The notes: generated by a model from the letters alone, not told the origin. DNA of 64,000 bases from Hyaloscypha bicolor E (GCF_002865645.1 NW_020194644.1:883289-947288); one strand, 5' to 3'; positions 10,480-21,933 are shown, numbered from the stretch's first letter. A program made the numbers and translations.

Positions 10480-12712
10480 TTACTTATAGAGTCGATTCTG
10501 CCGATTTTTCCAACGCTGTCCTACAGGGAGATCCTCACTGCACGTTGCTCTCTCAGCCGTGTAATCCCCGTGTCGAAAGCCCGAAGTAGTAACCGACCAG
10601 AAAGCAGTTGGATAGCAATCCTCGACCAACGACATACAGCGAGCATCAGCATATTCCAACTCCGAGTCCCAGCTTCCTGGTATATCTTCACTTCTGTCAG
10701 AAAGAGGTTGCAAATCCTCAACGAGGATCGTAACGTCATCGCTGTAAAACCCGTAGTAAACTGTGAAGGTTCGATAGATGCCTCTCCGGTGCCAGTCCCG
10801 CTCCACGACCATACCTCCCGGATGCAGTCTTTCCTCCTCACGGAAGTACGAATGTAGAATAATGCCACATTGGAACAAGCAGAGAAGCCAAGCGTGTATC
10901 AAGCATTCCTTGTTGATTTCGATGGACGGCCAAGCAGGATAATGCCCATCACCAAGCAAACGATCCAGAGCCGTCGCTCCAAACTCATCAGCGAAATGGA
11001 GGTCTGCACCCGCTTTGATCAGCTCCGAAACAAACCTTATTTCCGTTCTGGAGATGCACGTATGTTGAAAGACGCTCGCAAGTCGTCTCGCAGCGCCAAC
11101 AAGAAACGTCATTCGCCCCATGATTGTGGGCCATTCCTGCAACGCCAGCTGGCTTGGAAACGACTCAAGGGTCGAGGCTCGGATCAAGGTAGGAGTCACT
11201 GGTAAAGGTGAACTCGCAAGCTTCTGGAGAGCAGTCTGCCCCTGGCGATCCACGTGGGAGAGGTCCACAACAAAATACTCTTGCGAGTGGATTAAATATT
11301 GATACGGCTCCACGGCGCCCATAAAGTTATGCAGAGCGGTTTGCCCTGCTTTGCTGATCGCCATGGGGTCGATGTTGCCCGCTTCAACTAACACCCTTAT
11401 TGTTTCACGGAGTTGGTCTCCCTGACGATTTTGTAAGCTGACTGAAGCTCCTGCGTTGTGGAGTGCCGTCCTTTTTTGGAGTCGTTAGTGTTAGTCTTGG
11501 AAAGGTTTAAAGGGAAAGGAGGCAGCGCGAGCTCGGGGTTAGGTCAAACTAACCTCATACTTATGTCGACAGCATTGGAATTAATGCCTTGCTCTATAAG
11601 CCATTTGCATAAATTCGCATTCGAATTGGAAGCTGCGTACTAGAAGTAATAAGGATTAGTCCCCAGCCGCTTAAACAGAAAAGCAGGCGGCGCAATGAGG
11701 GAAACTTACGTGAAGTAGAGTGCATCCAGTGGGTGCTGTGTCATTTATCGAAACCAAACCATCTTTGACATAACTCCTCACAGTCTCGTCCTGTCCCGAA
11801 TAGATAGCATCGAAGACCGGATGGCTATACCGCAGCACGCGGATCGATCTGAATGTGTATTTCCAGCCCCCCCTACTGTTCATGCTTTGGAAAGCAAATG
11901 CCTTCAATCGCAACCAATATGCTGGCAGAATTCTGCATTCGGTAACGGTAGTGGTGTCCTCGTACTGGTTGTCGGGGTCAATTGTGGAGGAGGGCCGGCG
12001 GCTTGATGCAAACCGTTTAGTTGTGTACTGATAAAGGTAAAAGCTGAGGAAAGGCCAATAGAGTGCTGTTCTGGCCGTAAAGTGGTCTATCCTGTGCGTG
12101 ACAGTCCTCGTTGACGGGGATGCTTGGTCGGGTCTTCTAGATGGCTGAAGAGCGTCATCGTGCTCACCAAGGATTGGGCTTTTAGATAAGAGCATTGCCA
12201 TTAGGCGGTGATTTGAGGACCTGTAAAAGGGTTAACTCCGTGCGCATTCTCCTTCTCGCCCACGTCGGGAAAACCCTCACATACAACGCACAGCAATTAA
12301 CCGCCAAATTGAGCATCGACTTCGCCCTCTCAAGCCTTTGCTGCAGTTCCCAAATTTCTCTTTTCCCCAAAACCACTTTTAATTTACCCCATTGTCTCAT
12401 TCCTCTCCCTAATCCCCCCTCCAACCCCCTTTGCAGCTTCTTCGTGATCTCTTCAAGCTCCTCTGCCGTTTTCTGGCAGTACCCAAGACTCTTTGCCCCA
12501 GGACGGCGCTCATTTTGACGCCCAATATCGCCTTGCAATTGCAAGAGGGTATCCCCAAGGATTTCCAGTTCTTCGAGTGTGGCTGCAAGGCTGGCGGGGC
12601 CACCACGAATGTCGCGCCACAAATCGTGCAGGCTGCGGATGCTGCGAACGATTTGCTCTGCAAGTTGACTCAGGGCAATACCGCTTGCGAGAAAGCCAAT
12701 TGCTTCTGCCAT
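10480..12712 (-). CDS. Ankyrin-type protein with helo/STAND-like N-terminal domain, 671 aa
   Basis: Four exons by splice signals and phase: 12285..12712, 11710..12220, 11554..11639 and 10480..11470. The N-terminal about 145 residues (MAEAIGFLASGIALSQLAEQ onward, all helical, ending in a coiled-coil-like stretch) resemble the helo-like/SesA-type N-terminal domains of fungal NLR and incompatibility proteins. The middle carries a conserved-looking block that ends DGLVSINDTAPTGCTLLH. Ankyrin-like repeats follow (TLLHYAAS, TALHNAGAS, GQTALHNF, ADLHFADEFGATALDRLL). There is no nucleotide-binding motif. This architecture is typical of fungal signalling proteins linked to self/non-self responses. Function is inferred from architecture only. 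The GTTAGT donor of intron 3 is less canonical than the others. Confidence 0.7.
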
Positions 12713-13258
12713 TGTGCGTTCATTGATCGCGTGCCTTGATGGAAGAGAGTATCTGCCAGAAAGCATTATTTGTGATGACAAATATGCGATTCCAGCTGTA
12801 CTGCAACCTCACGGTGAGGCTGAGGCTATGCATATGTGCCCAACGTCTCGAACACCTTTGTGCAAGATGATTCGCTAGCATCGTCTAATCAGTTTTCTTG
12901 GTCCTTGCCAAGGCAGATTTTAGATATTTGAGATATATCCGTGTGAGTCTAACCGTGGGGTCGTCTTTCCAGATCAATGGTTTCAGGGGAGACAGGACTG
13001 AGACGCAAAGTTAATGACACAATGCCTGGAACTTATTGAGCTCGAGAAATGTCTAGTTCTGGGAAGCCAATGCTGAGTGGGGATGCAGCCCCACTATATA
13101 AAGAAAATTCAAAAACTCGTCTTGAATGGCATTAACGGCCACGTACAGGGAATGGCTTCGCTTGAAGTAAAGTAGACAGAATTGCATTGGCGGCGGATGA
13201 ACCGCTGGAGTGGTCCACTGCGATATTCCCAAGGAAATTATTGTCGGCCGGGGAAGCC
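12713..13258. other. Upstream region of the ankyrin gene
   Basis: No gene seen. It should hold the promoter of the minus-strand ankyrin gene and ends at the target site of the Ginger-like element. Confidence 0.4.
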
Positions 13259-13262
13259 GATC

Positions 13263-15976
13263 TGTGACCCCCCATATACCAATACGAGCGATTTCCCAAT
13301 CGGGGCCCCCGATTAGGGAATCGGACGCTACGATTAGGGAATGGGAGCTTCTTTACGAATCGGGCCCCCGATTCCCAATCGCTCGATATTTGGGTATCGG
13401 GCCTGAAGGAGCTGAATTCCCCTTATTTACTAGCTCATTCAGCCCTATATTCTTTACTCCACCACACCTCATATTTTGATTCTATAGGTTATAGTTTAAT
13501 TTATTAATTTAAGATATTAAAGGAGGTAATAATAGGAGTAAAGACACTTCTCTAGAGCTCCCAAATATGTATGGGGCCTCTGCTCCCTTACTACCTAGAC
13601 ACAGTTCACAGCACAAGCACCAACTTTCCAAGCATAACCACTGATTTTATATACCTCTCAATTAATTACCTTACTTCTAATATATCTCTTTCAACCCTTC
13701 GTTCATCCCCATCCCCACGTACGCCTCGTCAGCGTACTTATGGGAGAGCAGAGCAATATTTTGATATTACTGCTCCAGGGGCTCGTTCTTCCGGCACCCA
13801 GTTTTTACCCTCCCCTATTACTAAAGAGCCTACTGATAATTGGTCTGCTGAAGACGAAGCTGCATGGGATCAGAGGCTTGCTAAGGGGGGTAGTAAGAAA
13901 ATTCTTACTGCTAGGAAACGTATGGATATCAGATGGTGGTTGCAAAATCCTAATGCTCCGCTTCCTAGCGGAACCAAGGCAGAGAAACGCTACCAGGCTA
14001 ATATCAAGTACGATTCCCTTCTCTATGAGCTTCAGGACGGCCAGGTGTATCGCAAGGAATACTACGATAATCGATGTAGAGAGCTTGTTCCCGCCCGGTA
14101 TACCGTTTGCTATAACGACGCTTTTGAGATTCTTACTACTGTCTATGAGAAATTAATACACCCTGGTTAGTACCCTCTAAAAGCTACTAATTTTTATACT
14201 AATTAAAAAATAGGCTCTAATACTATATTTGAGCATATACGGAAAATTTGGCATGGCCCATCCCGTAATGATCATGTATGGATAAGTATATGATACGCTT
14301 ACTGTAATAAAGAGAAGGCTCAAAAGAATAATACGGGAGTATAGCCTATCCAATCTCATTATCCAGGCCAGCATATGGTTCTGGATTTAATGGATTTCCG
14401 TATAAGTATCCCTTAAGTCATATAATTTACCCCTATATTCCTGCATTTCCTGCATTTCCTACGTTTCCTGCGTTTTTGAGCTTTTCCTGCGATTTTCGCG
14501 AATTTCGCAAATTCCGAACCTTTTTATCCACACTTCATTAATACTATTATAGCATGATTTAGACGGAGAATACACGTGGATTTGGTAATTGAAATGCCAC
14601 TTTTCCAAGTTCGTTTGGATCCGTAGGCTCAAGGCTAAAACTGCGGATAAAGCTGCGGACGAGCTTATCAAATGGCTAAATAATAATGGGTATATCTCTA
14701 TCCTAGCCTATAATAATAGAAGAGAGTTCAAAGGCAAAGTCATTAAGGTTTGTAAGCAAAGAGGGATAAAGATTATCCGTAGACGAGCTTACTATCCTCA
14801 ATTACAAGGCTCTATTGAGATTACTAATCGCATATTTAAAAGGCGCCTGCAAGCTATACGAGCGGATACTGGTATTCAATCGTAGATATAATTACTTCCA
14901 TTAATTGCATGGGTTATTAATACCACTCCTACCTCTGCTTTACCTAAGGGTAATACGCTATATGAGATATGGTTTAGATAAAAGCCACCTACCAATTTTC
15001 AAGACCACAAAGGGAACGCTCGGCGTATACGTACGGCACTAGGGGGGGGAATGAGAGTGGTACTTCTAGAGAATCGTCTATAATTGAGGTTACTAAAGGA
15101 GAGGAGGATAATGAGAATGAGGATAGCTTATTTATTAATCAGGGAGCTGAACTGGAGGAAGCGGCAGAGGAGATGATTTTATCTGAACTAACCAAGAGGG
15201 TTACGGAGCATATAAGGAAGTAGTAAGAGAAGATGGTAAAGAAGGCAAATTCCAAGGCTCTTGAGTATACCGATCAAGAGATTATAACGCTTTAGATACC
15301 AAAACAGTATCGATTTAGTACGGAGATGGCAAGGATACTAGTAAGAGTTCTGGAGAAAACTTTAAAGGTATATACCCTATATAAATATACTTACTAAAGC
15401 TAATAAATATAGGAATACCGGCTTACTACCAAATATAGTAAACTTACCACTCTCTGGCCGCATGGTACCCTCAATAAAGTTACCTCCCAATTAACTTATT
15501 CTGAATTACCTATTACTGGGGCAGTTTACAAAAAGGATAAGATTACCTTACCAAAGGCAGTTGCCTTGGAAAATAGCCGTAGATTAATCTCGTCAGTTCA
15601 GAAGGCTGGAAGGGTATCTGAGAGAGCAAAGAAGAGAGTAGCTACTGAGCAAGCACGTAAGGATAGAGCTGGAGGAGGAGAATCAGGTAATCAAGTAGAG
15701 GGGAGGGCACCAAAAAGGGCTAAGGTAGCTATGGGAGCACCTAGACGTAGTGGGAGGCATGGCCAGTAAAGCTTAGTATGGGTGAAGTGTCTTTAATATA
15801 TCCTCATTTTGTTATTCCCGATACCCAAATATTACCCGATTGGGCAATCGGGCCCCTGATTCCCTAATCGGACGCCCGATTCGTAAAGAAGCTCCCATTC
15901 CCTAATCGTAGCGTCCGATTCCCTAATCGGGGGCCCCGATTGGGAAATCGCTCGTATTGGTGTATGGGGGGTCACA
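13263..15976 (+). mobile_element. Ginger-like DNA transposon, copy 1 (2714 bp)
   Basis: Long TIRs of about 160 bp begin TGTGACCCCCC and end GGGGGGTCACA. GATC flanks both ends (13259-13262 and 15977-15980) and reads as a 4-bp target duplication. The TIRs contain repeated palindromic CGATT/AATCG modules (AATCGG-GGCCCC-CGATT type). The interior encodes a retroviral-integrase-like transposase. TGTNR termini, a 4-bp duplication, long TIRs and an H2C2 plus integrase-core transposase match the description of Ginger transposons. I cannot place it in Ginger1 or Ginger2. Confidence 0.75.
13571..15769 (+). pseudogene. Integrase-like (Ginger-type) transposase, decayed
   Basis: Readable in pieces along the plus strand. 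The N-terminal part is open to 14170. An intron (GTTAGT donor, AAAAATAG acceptor) joins it to an H2C2-like zinc segment (NTIFEHIRKIWHGPSRNDH). The integrase core follows (FSKFVWIRRLKAKTAD, NNNGYISILAYNNRREFKG, YYPQLQGSIEITNRIFKRR), and then a basic C-terminus ends at 15769. The second catalytic Asp of the core, normally in a DNGxEF-like motif, is Asn here (YNNRREF). Several in-frame stops are of the TGG-to-TAG and CAA-to-TAA kind. The start inferred from copy 2 (ATGTCTCTT) reads ATATCTCTT here. The enzyme should be inactive. Confidence 0.7.
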
Positions 15977-15980
15977 GATC

Positions 15981-16954
15981 ACGGTAACGAGTTGAAACCA
16001 GGTCCAAATGAATCCACCTAACCACACGTCTCGGTCCCAAAGCTGAGTTGTCTATCCAACGCTCCACCGGCAGTTTGTGGGCCAAAACAAGCCCTCGTGT
16101 TTGTGACATTGGTGATCACACGTGTATGATGAAAGTTGTGAAAGATATACAGAGCAACCGGATGAATCCTGTGGGCCTGAAGAACTAATTGGACTTGGCT
16201 GAGTGTTGGTACCGGGAAAAACTTCAGCCATGGCATGTCGTGGCAGGAGCCTGCCCCTGTGCTGCATGTTTCCCCGCGGGGGAGATCGTCTCCAGCCTCG
16301 GGACTTCGTGAAGGTGTCCGCGTTCGGTCATAGTATGGGGGCGAGCTTGGACTTCTCGAATAAACGTTCCAGGGGTACGTGTAGACTATGTATGTGTCGT
16401 AAATTAAATAAGCGGGGAAGCTTAAATGTAGAGGTCCAACTTTTGAAGATGGAGAGGCGCGGTCACCTCGGGCGGCTAAAATCAGAATAGTCTCCTTCCC
16501 GAACGCATAAGCTGGTTGGGTCTGCCGATTGAAACAAATTGAAATTTTGGGTTTCGGGTAAAAGAATTTCTGGTAGTCTGGCTAGAGAGGCATAGCAGGC
16601 AATAATATGGTGGTGCCGCGGAGATCTCTGATAGTTTCGGAAAATATTAATTCCAGATGCCAGCTCAAAGTGGACCTGATCGCCAGGGCTCTAAAAGTAT
16701 ATAACTTATCGCTCCAGCAAAAGCCCCACATGGAAAAACGCCCCAGGTTACGTGCACTATAGATCCGATATCAGATCAATAAATTCCGCGTGAGATTGGT
16801 GACATGAACTTGCGACCTGGGGTTATCCCATATTTAACTTACCTCAGCAAGGAACAACTCCTTTCACAAGATCTAAGTTACTCACGTGATGGTAAGATTT
16901 TCCACTAGTGGAGGAGGAAGAAGAAAAACGAGGTTTTCCCGGCCTCGCCTTCCC
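15981..16954. other. Intergenic, no supported gene
   Basis: A mixed-composition stretch between the Ginger-like element and the MFS relic. I see no intact gene, RNA or clear inverted repeat. Confidence 0.35.
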
Positions 16955-17700
16955 CTACTCTATGTGAGGGAGCGGGGTGGAGCTTGTCCCTTCGTCTCTT
17001 TTTCCATCTTCCTCGCCACCACGTTCAACATCGATCCTTGCCCACGGACTCCTTCGCCTCAACTCGATTCCATATCTCCTCAAAATAAATGGGATGAGAG
17101 CCATGAGTATTGCCAGGCAGGGGAGAAGACTGGTGGCGCCTTGATTGCCGAGCTTGTGGTACTTCTGAGTTCCGAAGAGGGGAAATCCAGCTCCTAATAG
17201 GCGCAAATCAGAACAATACCGGCGAGGCTGAGGCAGAGTATGTCTCTAAGAAATCAGAGAATGATCGTCAAGGAAGAGGGAAAACTCATCTTGTACGAGT
17301 CTCCCGTGTAAGTATATGTCGTCAGAATCAACGTATAGAAACTCCAGCCCCGAAGCGTCGACGTGGGATAGAAACGATCCAACGGATACTTTTATAGCCA
17401 GTCCAGACAAACCAGAACAAGTTGATCAGGAACGTGATCCCAGCAACTATACCTATCCTCACCCTCCCCTCCGGCATCTTTCTCCCTCCATTCCTCCTCA
17501 CCTCCACCCGAGAAACCCCCTCCCGGAATACCGCATTCGTAACACCGAACATTATCCCGACACAGATCCCCAGACAACACAACCCCATCCCAATAGACGC
17601 AAACCAATGTCATTCCGGCCCCAAAACAATCGGTGATTGGGGAACTTGTTTATAGGTTGTGAGAGTTTGGGGTGCGTTGTGGTGTGGTTTGGGTGTGGGG
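16955..17700 (-). pseudogene. MFS (DHA1-type) transporter relic, C-terminal half
   Basis: On the minus strand, pieces align in order with the last five to six helices of a fungal drug/H+ antiporter: GLCCLGICVGIMFGVTNAV, then RVRIGIVAGITFLINLFWF, then TYTYTGDSY, and last GAGFPLFGTQKYHKLGNQGA with SLLPCLAILMALIPFILRR. These lie in different frames. The breaks include a TGG-to-TGA change near the start of the preserved part (GPE-stop-HW) and at least one indel after FGAGVS. The N-terminal half is absent. The upstream side is interrupted by the hAT-like element at 17720. It is a dead gene, not a split functional one. Confidence 0.65.
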
Positions 17701-17719
17701 GTGTTAAGTGGTTTGCAGA

Positions 17720-18682
17720 CAGTGTGTCAAATGATTTAGTTTGATTTGATTATAGCCTCTGAATCAAATCAAATCAAGTCAAAATCTACTTAATCAAATC
17801 ATAATCAACTATAATCAACTATAGTTGATTATAGTTAATTATTTAGTCACGTGAGCGTGCACGTGCGCTCGGAGGTTCGAAAGCGAGATAAGGCTAAAAT
17901 TAGGCTTAGGCTAGTCCGTATCCGGTATCGCTTAAGGCGCTCCTTACTAAATCGGGTATCGCGCTGCTTGGTAAGCGAAGCGGCGCGAGCCGAAGGCGCT
18001 AAAACCTTCTCGATTTTCTAGTAATTCTTCGCCACCTTATAAATCTTATTATTATAAATAAATTAGCTAAAAATAGGCTCTCTTACAAATAGATACTTTA
18101 AAATTAGAGGGTTATATCTAATTAGACGCTTATTAAATAATCTTCTATATTCTAGAGGATTTACATATAAATAAGTGATTTTCCTCAGGTTGCTTTCTTC
18201 CCCCTTTACTTTATATATAAATATCTCAACAATTATAGCTCTAATTAAGAAGCTTTCGACTATAAACTTACTTATTTTTACTCAATATATTCGAAAATGT
18301 CTCAATAATCTTTAATTAACCTTAATATCCCTCAAAATAGAGAGAAATAAAAAAGGATAAATAAGAATAAAAAAGATAAAGAGGTTTCTAAGAAAGATAT
18401 GCAGTTTTTTATACCCGATTTAGACTAACTTTATACTCTTATATATATTCTATAAGTTTTGTTTATAACTTATTAATATAGCCGTTAATTATTAATAATC
18501 TTTTAAGTTACTTGAGAAATTCAAGTTTTCTTAGTATCACGTAATGATTATAGTTAATTATAATTAATTATAATCATAATCAAATCAAATCAAGTCAAAA
18601 TTTGCTGAATCAAATCATAATCGACTATAATTAACTATAGTTAATTATAATTAATTAGCCTTGATTTTTTTTTGACACACTG
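17720..18682. mobile_element. hAT-like non-autonomous element, 963 bp, 8-bp target duplication
   Basis: Termini are CAGTGTGTCAAA and TTTGACACACTG (12-bp perfect TIR). TTTGCAGA is duplicated immediately outside both ends (17712-17719 and 18683-18690). An 8-bp duplication with a CAG-type terminus is the hallmark of the hAT superfamily. Subterminal zones hold repeated AATCAAATCAAATCAAGTCA and palindromic TATAGTTGATTATAG-like motifs at both ends, in the same orientation. There is no transposase. The interior is AT-rich except for a GC-richer patch near 17870-18010. Confidence 0.8.
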
Positions 18683-18690
18683 TTTGCAGA

Positions 18691-19082
18691 GGGGGTTAAT
18701 CCGGAGGAGGCCATTCTCGCTGTCTGGAAATAGAAAAAAATCCTCTCAACTCACGCTACAAAATCTAGAATTAAAAAAAGGTGGCCAAATACTGTGGAAC
18801 GAAACAGAATACAAGGAAACCATTCTTCGGGAAGTCGGTTGATCTTCAGGCCATGATGACGATTCGTGGATCGAGTTGGTGCTGGTGCTAAAGTCACTAG
18901 ACTCAAGGTAGTTTCTGTTGAAGTGAAGCATCAGCCTTGCTTAGACTCGTGCTGAGGATCCATAATAGTACCGAGATGGATAAGCAGTAACAGTAGAGAA
19001 CCGAAAGAATCGATCCCCATTGCTGATAGTTGAAGATCCCAGCTGAAGAGAACAATAGTTCGTTAATTCGTGACTCCCTACC
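18691..19082. other. Intergenic, no supported gene
   Basis: A short stretch between the hAT-like element and the DUF3237 relic, with no gene visible. Confidence 0.35.
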
Positions 19083-19600
19083 CTACGCATACAAAACTTG
19101 ATAAGCATTATAAACAATTGTCGTCCCGTTCCTCGCATAACTCGCAGTAGCAACAATGCTGTTCAACCAACTATATTTCTCATCGCCAGACTCGAACGTC
19201 AAATGCAACCGAATCCGATATTCACCCGGCGGATGCTTATCCTTCTCTCCCAGTCCATCTGGGATCGCTTTCTTTCCCGTTCTCGTGCCCATAGTCTTCA
19301 AGAACATCTAGACTCCATCGTGAGTAAGAAAGATGTATCTTGTGTCCAGTTGATCCGTTTGCTGAACACCATCGTGGTCGTGAATCGTTGCTCAATCTCC
19401 GCCACCTCGGAGTATGCTTCCACAAAGCTTAGGCCTTCGAAACGACCATCTTTAAGATTACTGTGCTTCGATCTCCATGTCCCCTACCTCCGATGTGGCG
19501 GAAGCTTTCCGTGTCGCATTCGAGGTGGAAGGGGAACTACAGGGACGGGACAGGGAGGAGAAGTTTGGTTTGGCCCTGTGAGGTTAGATTCAGTTCGTCA
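19083..19600 (-). pseudogene. DUF3237-family gene relic
   Basis: Minus-strand fragments match the DUF3237 fold pattern: FHLECDTESFRHIGGRGHG, then KDGRFEGLSF, then DTRYIFLTHDGV, a stop, MFLKTMGTRTGKKAIPDGLG and LTFESGDEKYSWLN with NAYQVLYA at the end. The pieces need two or more frame changes and cross a TAG stop after DGV. No splice signals explain the changes. I read it as a decayed gene. Function of the family is unknown. Confidence 0.5.
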
Positions 19601-20082
19601 AGCCTCGCCATCCACCGAATGGAGGTGTGTTAGGTACGAGGAAAACGTACACGTTGTACTAGTGAGAGATGGTGTTGGATGTGACTGTTCCACTGTGCCC
19701 GGCTTCAAGGATTCTGCATTTATCGACATGGTGCAAGTACTTTTCAACCTCGGAAATTGCTTAGACTGCTCTGGGCGTCTCCCGGTACTTCTTATATCTC
19801 CTTCGAAATAATCCATCCTTCAAAGCTTCCAGGCTAGCCTCGACCGCCATGACGTCGCCAAGCAGAGCGCGAAGATATGCCATTTCAGGTCAACGACCCA
19901 GACCGCAAAGCTGTTGAGGTCGACTTTTGGGCAGATTTAATATGCTATACGGGACCAGCCACGATATGGAGGTTTTCGAAGCCCCTCGCATGGTATCTTC
20001 TTGGATGATCCGCAGACGCTGCAAAGGACAGGGCCCATCCGACTTGGCATGCCAAAGAGGCAAACCTTCCCCACCAAGCCCA

Positions 20083-20865
20083 TCAGCTGGTTGCAGATGC
20101 TGCTGTATGCACCGAACTCGAAGAAGGATCTGATCCTGTCGCCGTAGAAGAGCCTCCAAGATCCTCAGGCTGGTGCTCCGTATTCGTAGTTTCCTGTTCA
20201 ACATCAACAGCTTTCCCCTTCCCTTTGTCATTGTCCTCTGTATCGTGCATCTCCGTATCGCCCTCCGCATCCACAACCCTCATCTCCTCCCTGACACCCG
20301 GCTCTTGATCCACCACTTTGCCTTCTTCATCACCCTGACCTTGCTTCTCCCCGCCCTCCTCCTCAAACTCACTATCCGTCTCCCACTCACTCCCACTCCC
20401 ACTCCCACTCTGACTCTGACTCCCCCCACCATTCGCCAACCGAATCGTCTCTCCAAGCACCAAGAAATCCCTCTCCAGCATCTCCGCCCAATTCTGCACA
20501 TTCCCCAACTCCTTCACCATCCTCTGCCCCTCATCCGCCCACTTCCTTAGCTTCTCTGTCTCCTTCTTCAGCCCATCTGTCGCTTTAATAACGTCCTTTT
20601 GCTGCTTGTCCAGTTGTGCGGTGTTTGCGTGTAGGTTTTGGGCTCGGGATTGCAGAGAGGAGAAGTGCTGGTTGCCGATATTGGTCATGGATGCTTCGAG
20701 GGCGGCGCGCGCTTCGGCGATTTGGCGCGCTGTTTCGGGGGAGTGGAGGGGTGGAGAGGGGTGCGTTTGCGAGGAGGAGGTTGAGGGGAGGGTTGGGGAG
20801 ATGGAGGGTGGTTCGGGGGAGGGAAGGGTAGGTGCATCGCGAGAGGATGAGGCTTCGGCGGACAT
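20083..20865 (-). CDS. bls1: BLOC-1 subunit 1 / GCN5L1-like protein, 260 aa
   Basis: Intronless frame starting with ATG at 20865. The core at about residues 48-150 is a long helix with the family pattern: ARAALEASMTNIGNQHFSSL, then RAQNLHANTAQLDKQQKDVI, and GNVQNWAEMLERDFLVL. This is the conserved block of BLOC1S1/GCN5L1, a coiled-coil subunit of the BLOC-1 endosomal complex that in fungi acts in endosome-to-vacuole sorting. A Ser/Pro-rich leader and a long acidic, low-complexity C-terminal tail (SGSGSGSEWETDSEFEEEGG and on) extend it beyond the compact animal protein. Symbol assigned by family; orthology not tested. Confidence 0.75.
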   Translation of the reverse strand: MSAEASSSRDAPTLPSPEPPSISPTLPSTSSSQTHPSPPLHSPETARQIAEARAALEASMTNIGNQHFSSLQSRAQNLHANTAQLDKQQKDVIKATDGLKKETEKLRKWADEGQRMVKELGNVQNWAEMLERDFLVLGETIRLANGGGSQSQSGSGSGSEWETDSEFEEEGGEKQGQGDEEGKVVDQEPGVREEMRVVDAEGDTEMHDTEDNDKGKGKAVDVEQETTNTEHQPEDLGGSSTATGSDPSSSSVHTAASATS

Positions 20866-21259
20866 GTTGGGCGTGTTGTGGCGTAGATAGAACCTTCAGG
20901 TGTATATTTGGCTGTGTAAGGATGAAAGAAGACCGAGCCTGCAATATCTAAAATATCTTGAGTTGGCGTTGATGGTTGTCAGGCAATGTTGTGTAGGAAG
21001 ATTGGGCCTGTGATGAGCGAGGCTGAAGATTGGCTGCGGGGTCTGCAGAGATTCTGTAGCCAACCACAACTTGCCGAAAACAGGAATCAGAAACAACAAG
21101 CAGTGCCGTCACAAAGATCTACGAAGGTGTGATTTGGTATGCTTTTTTATTGCTCATTTGCCTGCACTGAAATCGCTCTCTACTAGCAGTCTGCAAATGC
21201 AACTCCATCCCATGATTTCCACAGAAGTACAATCCCATACCAGCCCCGTAGAAAATCCT
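20866..21259. other. Short intergenic between the BLOC-1 gene start and rps8 end
   Basis: It should contain the promoter of the minus-strand BLOC-1 gene and the 3' UTR of rps8. No further feature seen. Confidence 0.4.
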
Positions 21260-21933
21260 CTACTTGCGCAATTGTCTTTGGTAGAAAGCCAACTCCTCGC
21301 CCTCCAGGATGTATCCATCGACACGGCCACTTTGTCCAGGTCTAGACGAAACGACAGCCAAAAGACGACCGGCCTCGAACTGCTTCTCCAAAGCTGCCTC
21401 AACCTTTCCCTTCGCAGCCAATCGATCAGCCTGCTTCTTCTGTACCCCCTTGCTCTTCTTCTCAGGCTCGTCGGCGGCAGCCTTCTGTTGGCGTCTTCGG
21501 CCGAGGTTGGTTCCGTAGTGGGCCTCATACCATTGTCGGAAAGGGGCAGCATCGACGTGGACGACGGCAGACTTGGTGAGGGTGTTTGTTCGGACGAGTT
21601 CGTTGTTGGAAGGATGGAAAGCGACGACAATCACACGGACTTTGCGGGCAATGCCCTCAGAAGCCCACGAGAAGTTGCCGGATTCGAGACGGAGAGCACG
21701 GAACTTTCGGTTGCCACCACGGGTACGGACGAGGTGGATTCTCTTGGCTCCGATACGGGTGTTGGATTCTTGTCGGCCGGCTTCGAAAGCGCGCTTCTTC
21801 CCTGTAAAAATTTCTCAGTTTTCAGGTCGGAACACATGTCTGAAGACAAGTGGGCTTTCTACTACGCACGGTAATATGCACGCTTGGCGCCAGAGGCGGA
21901 GCGCTTGTGTCTGCTGTCACGAGAAATACCCAT
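21260..21933 (-). CDS. rps8: 40S ribosomal protein S8 (eS8), 201 aa
   Basis: Two exons, 21870..21933 and 21260..21801, around a 68-bp intron with a GTGCGT donor. The protein begins MGISRDSRHKRSASGAKRAY and continues KKRAFEAGRQ, then RTRGGNRKFRALRLESGNFS, the near-invariant eS8 signature. The C-terminus has GKVEAALEKQFEAGRLLA. Length and start fit eS8 of other fungi. It is a small-subunit protein needed for early 18S rRNA maturation and ribosome structure. The position of the early intron after the first about 21 codons is typical of fungal ribosomal protein genes. This is the most conserved gene in the window and a good anchor for species placement. Confidence 0.95.

Noticed and set aside
20173..20550. 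Plus-strand Leu/Pro/Thr-rich frame as a gene
   Set aside because: It is the antisense shadow of the BLOC-1 subunit's acidic low-complexity tail.
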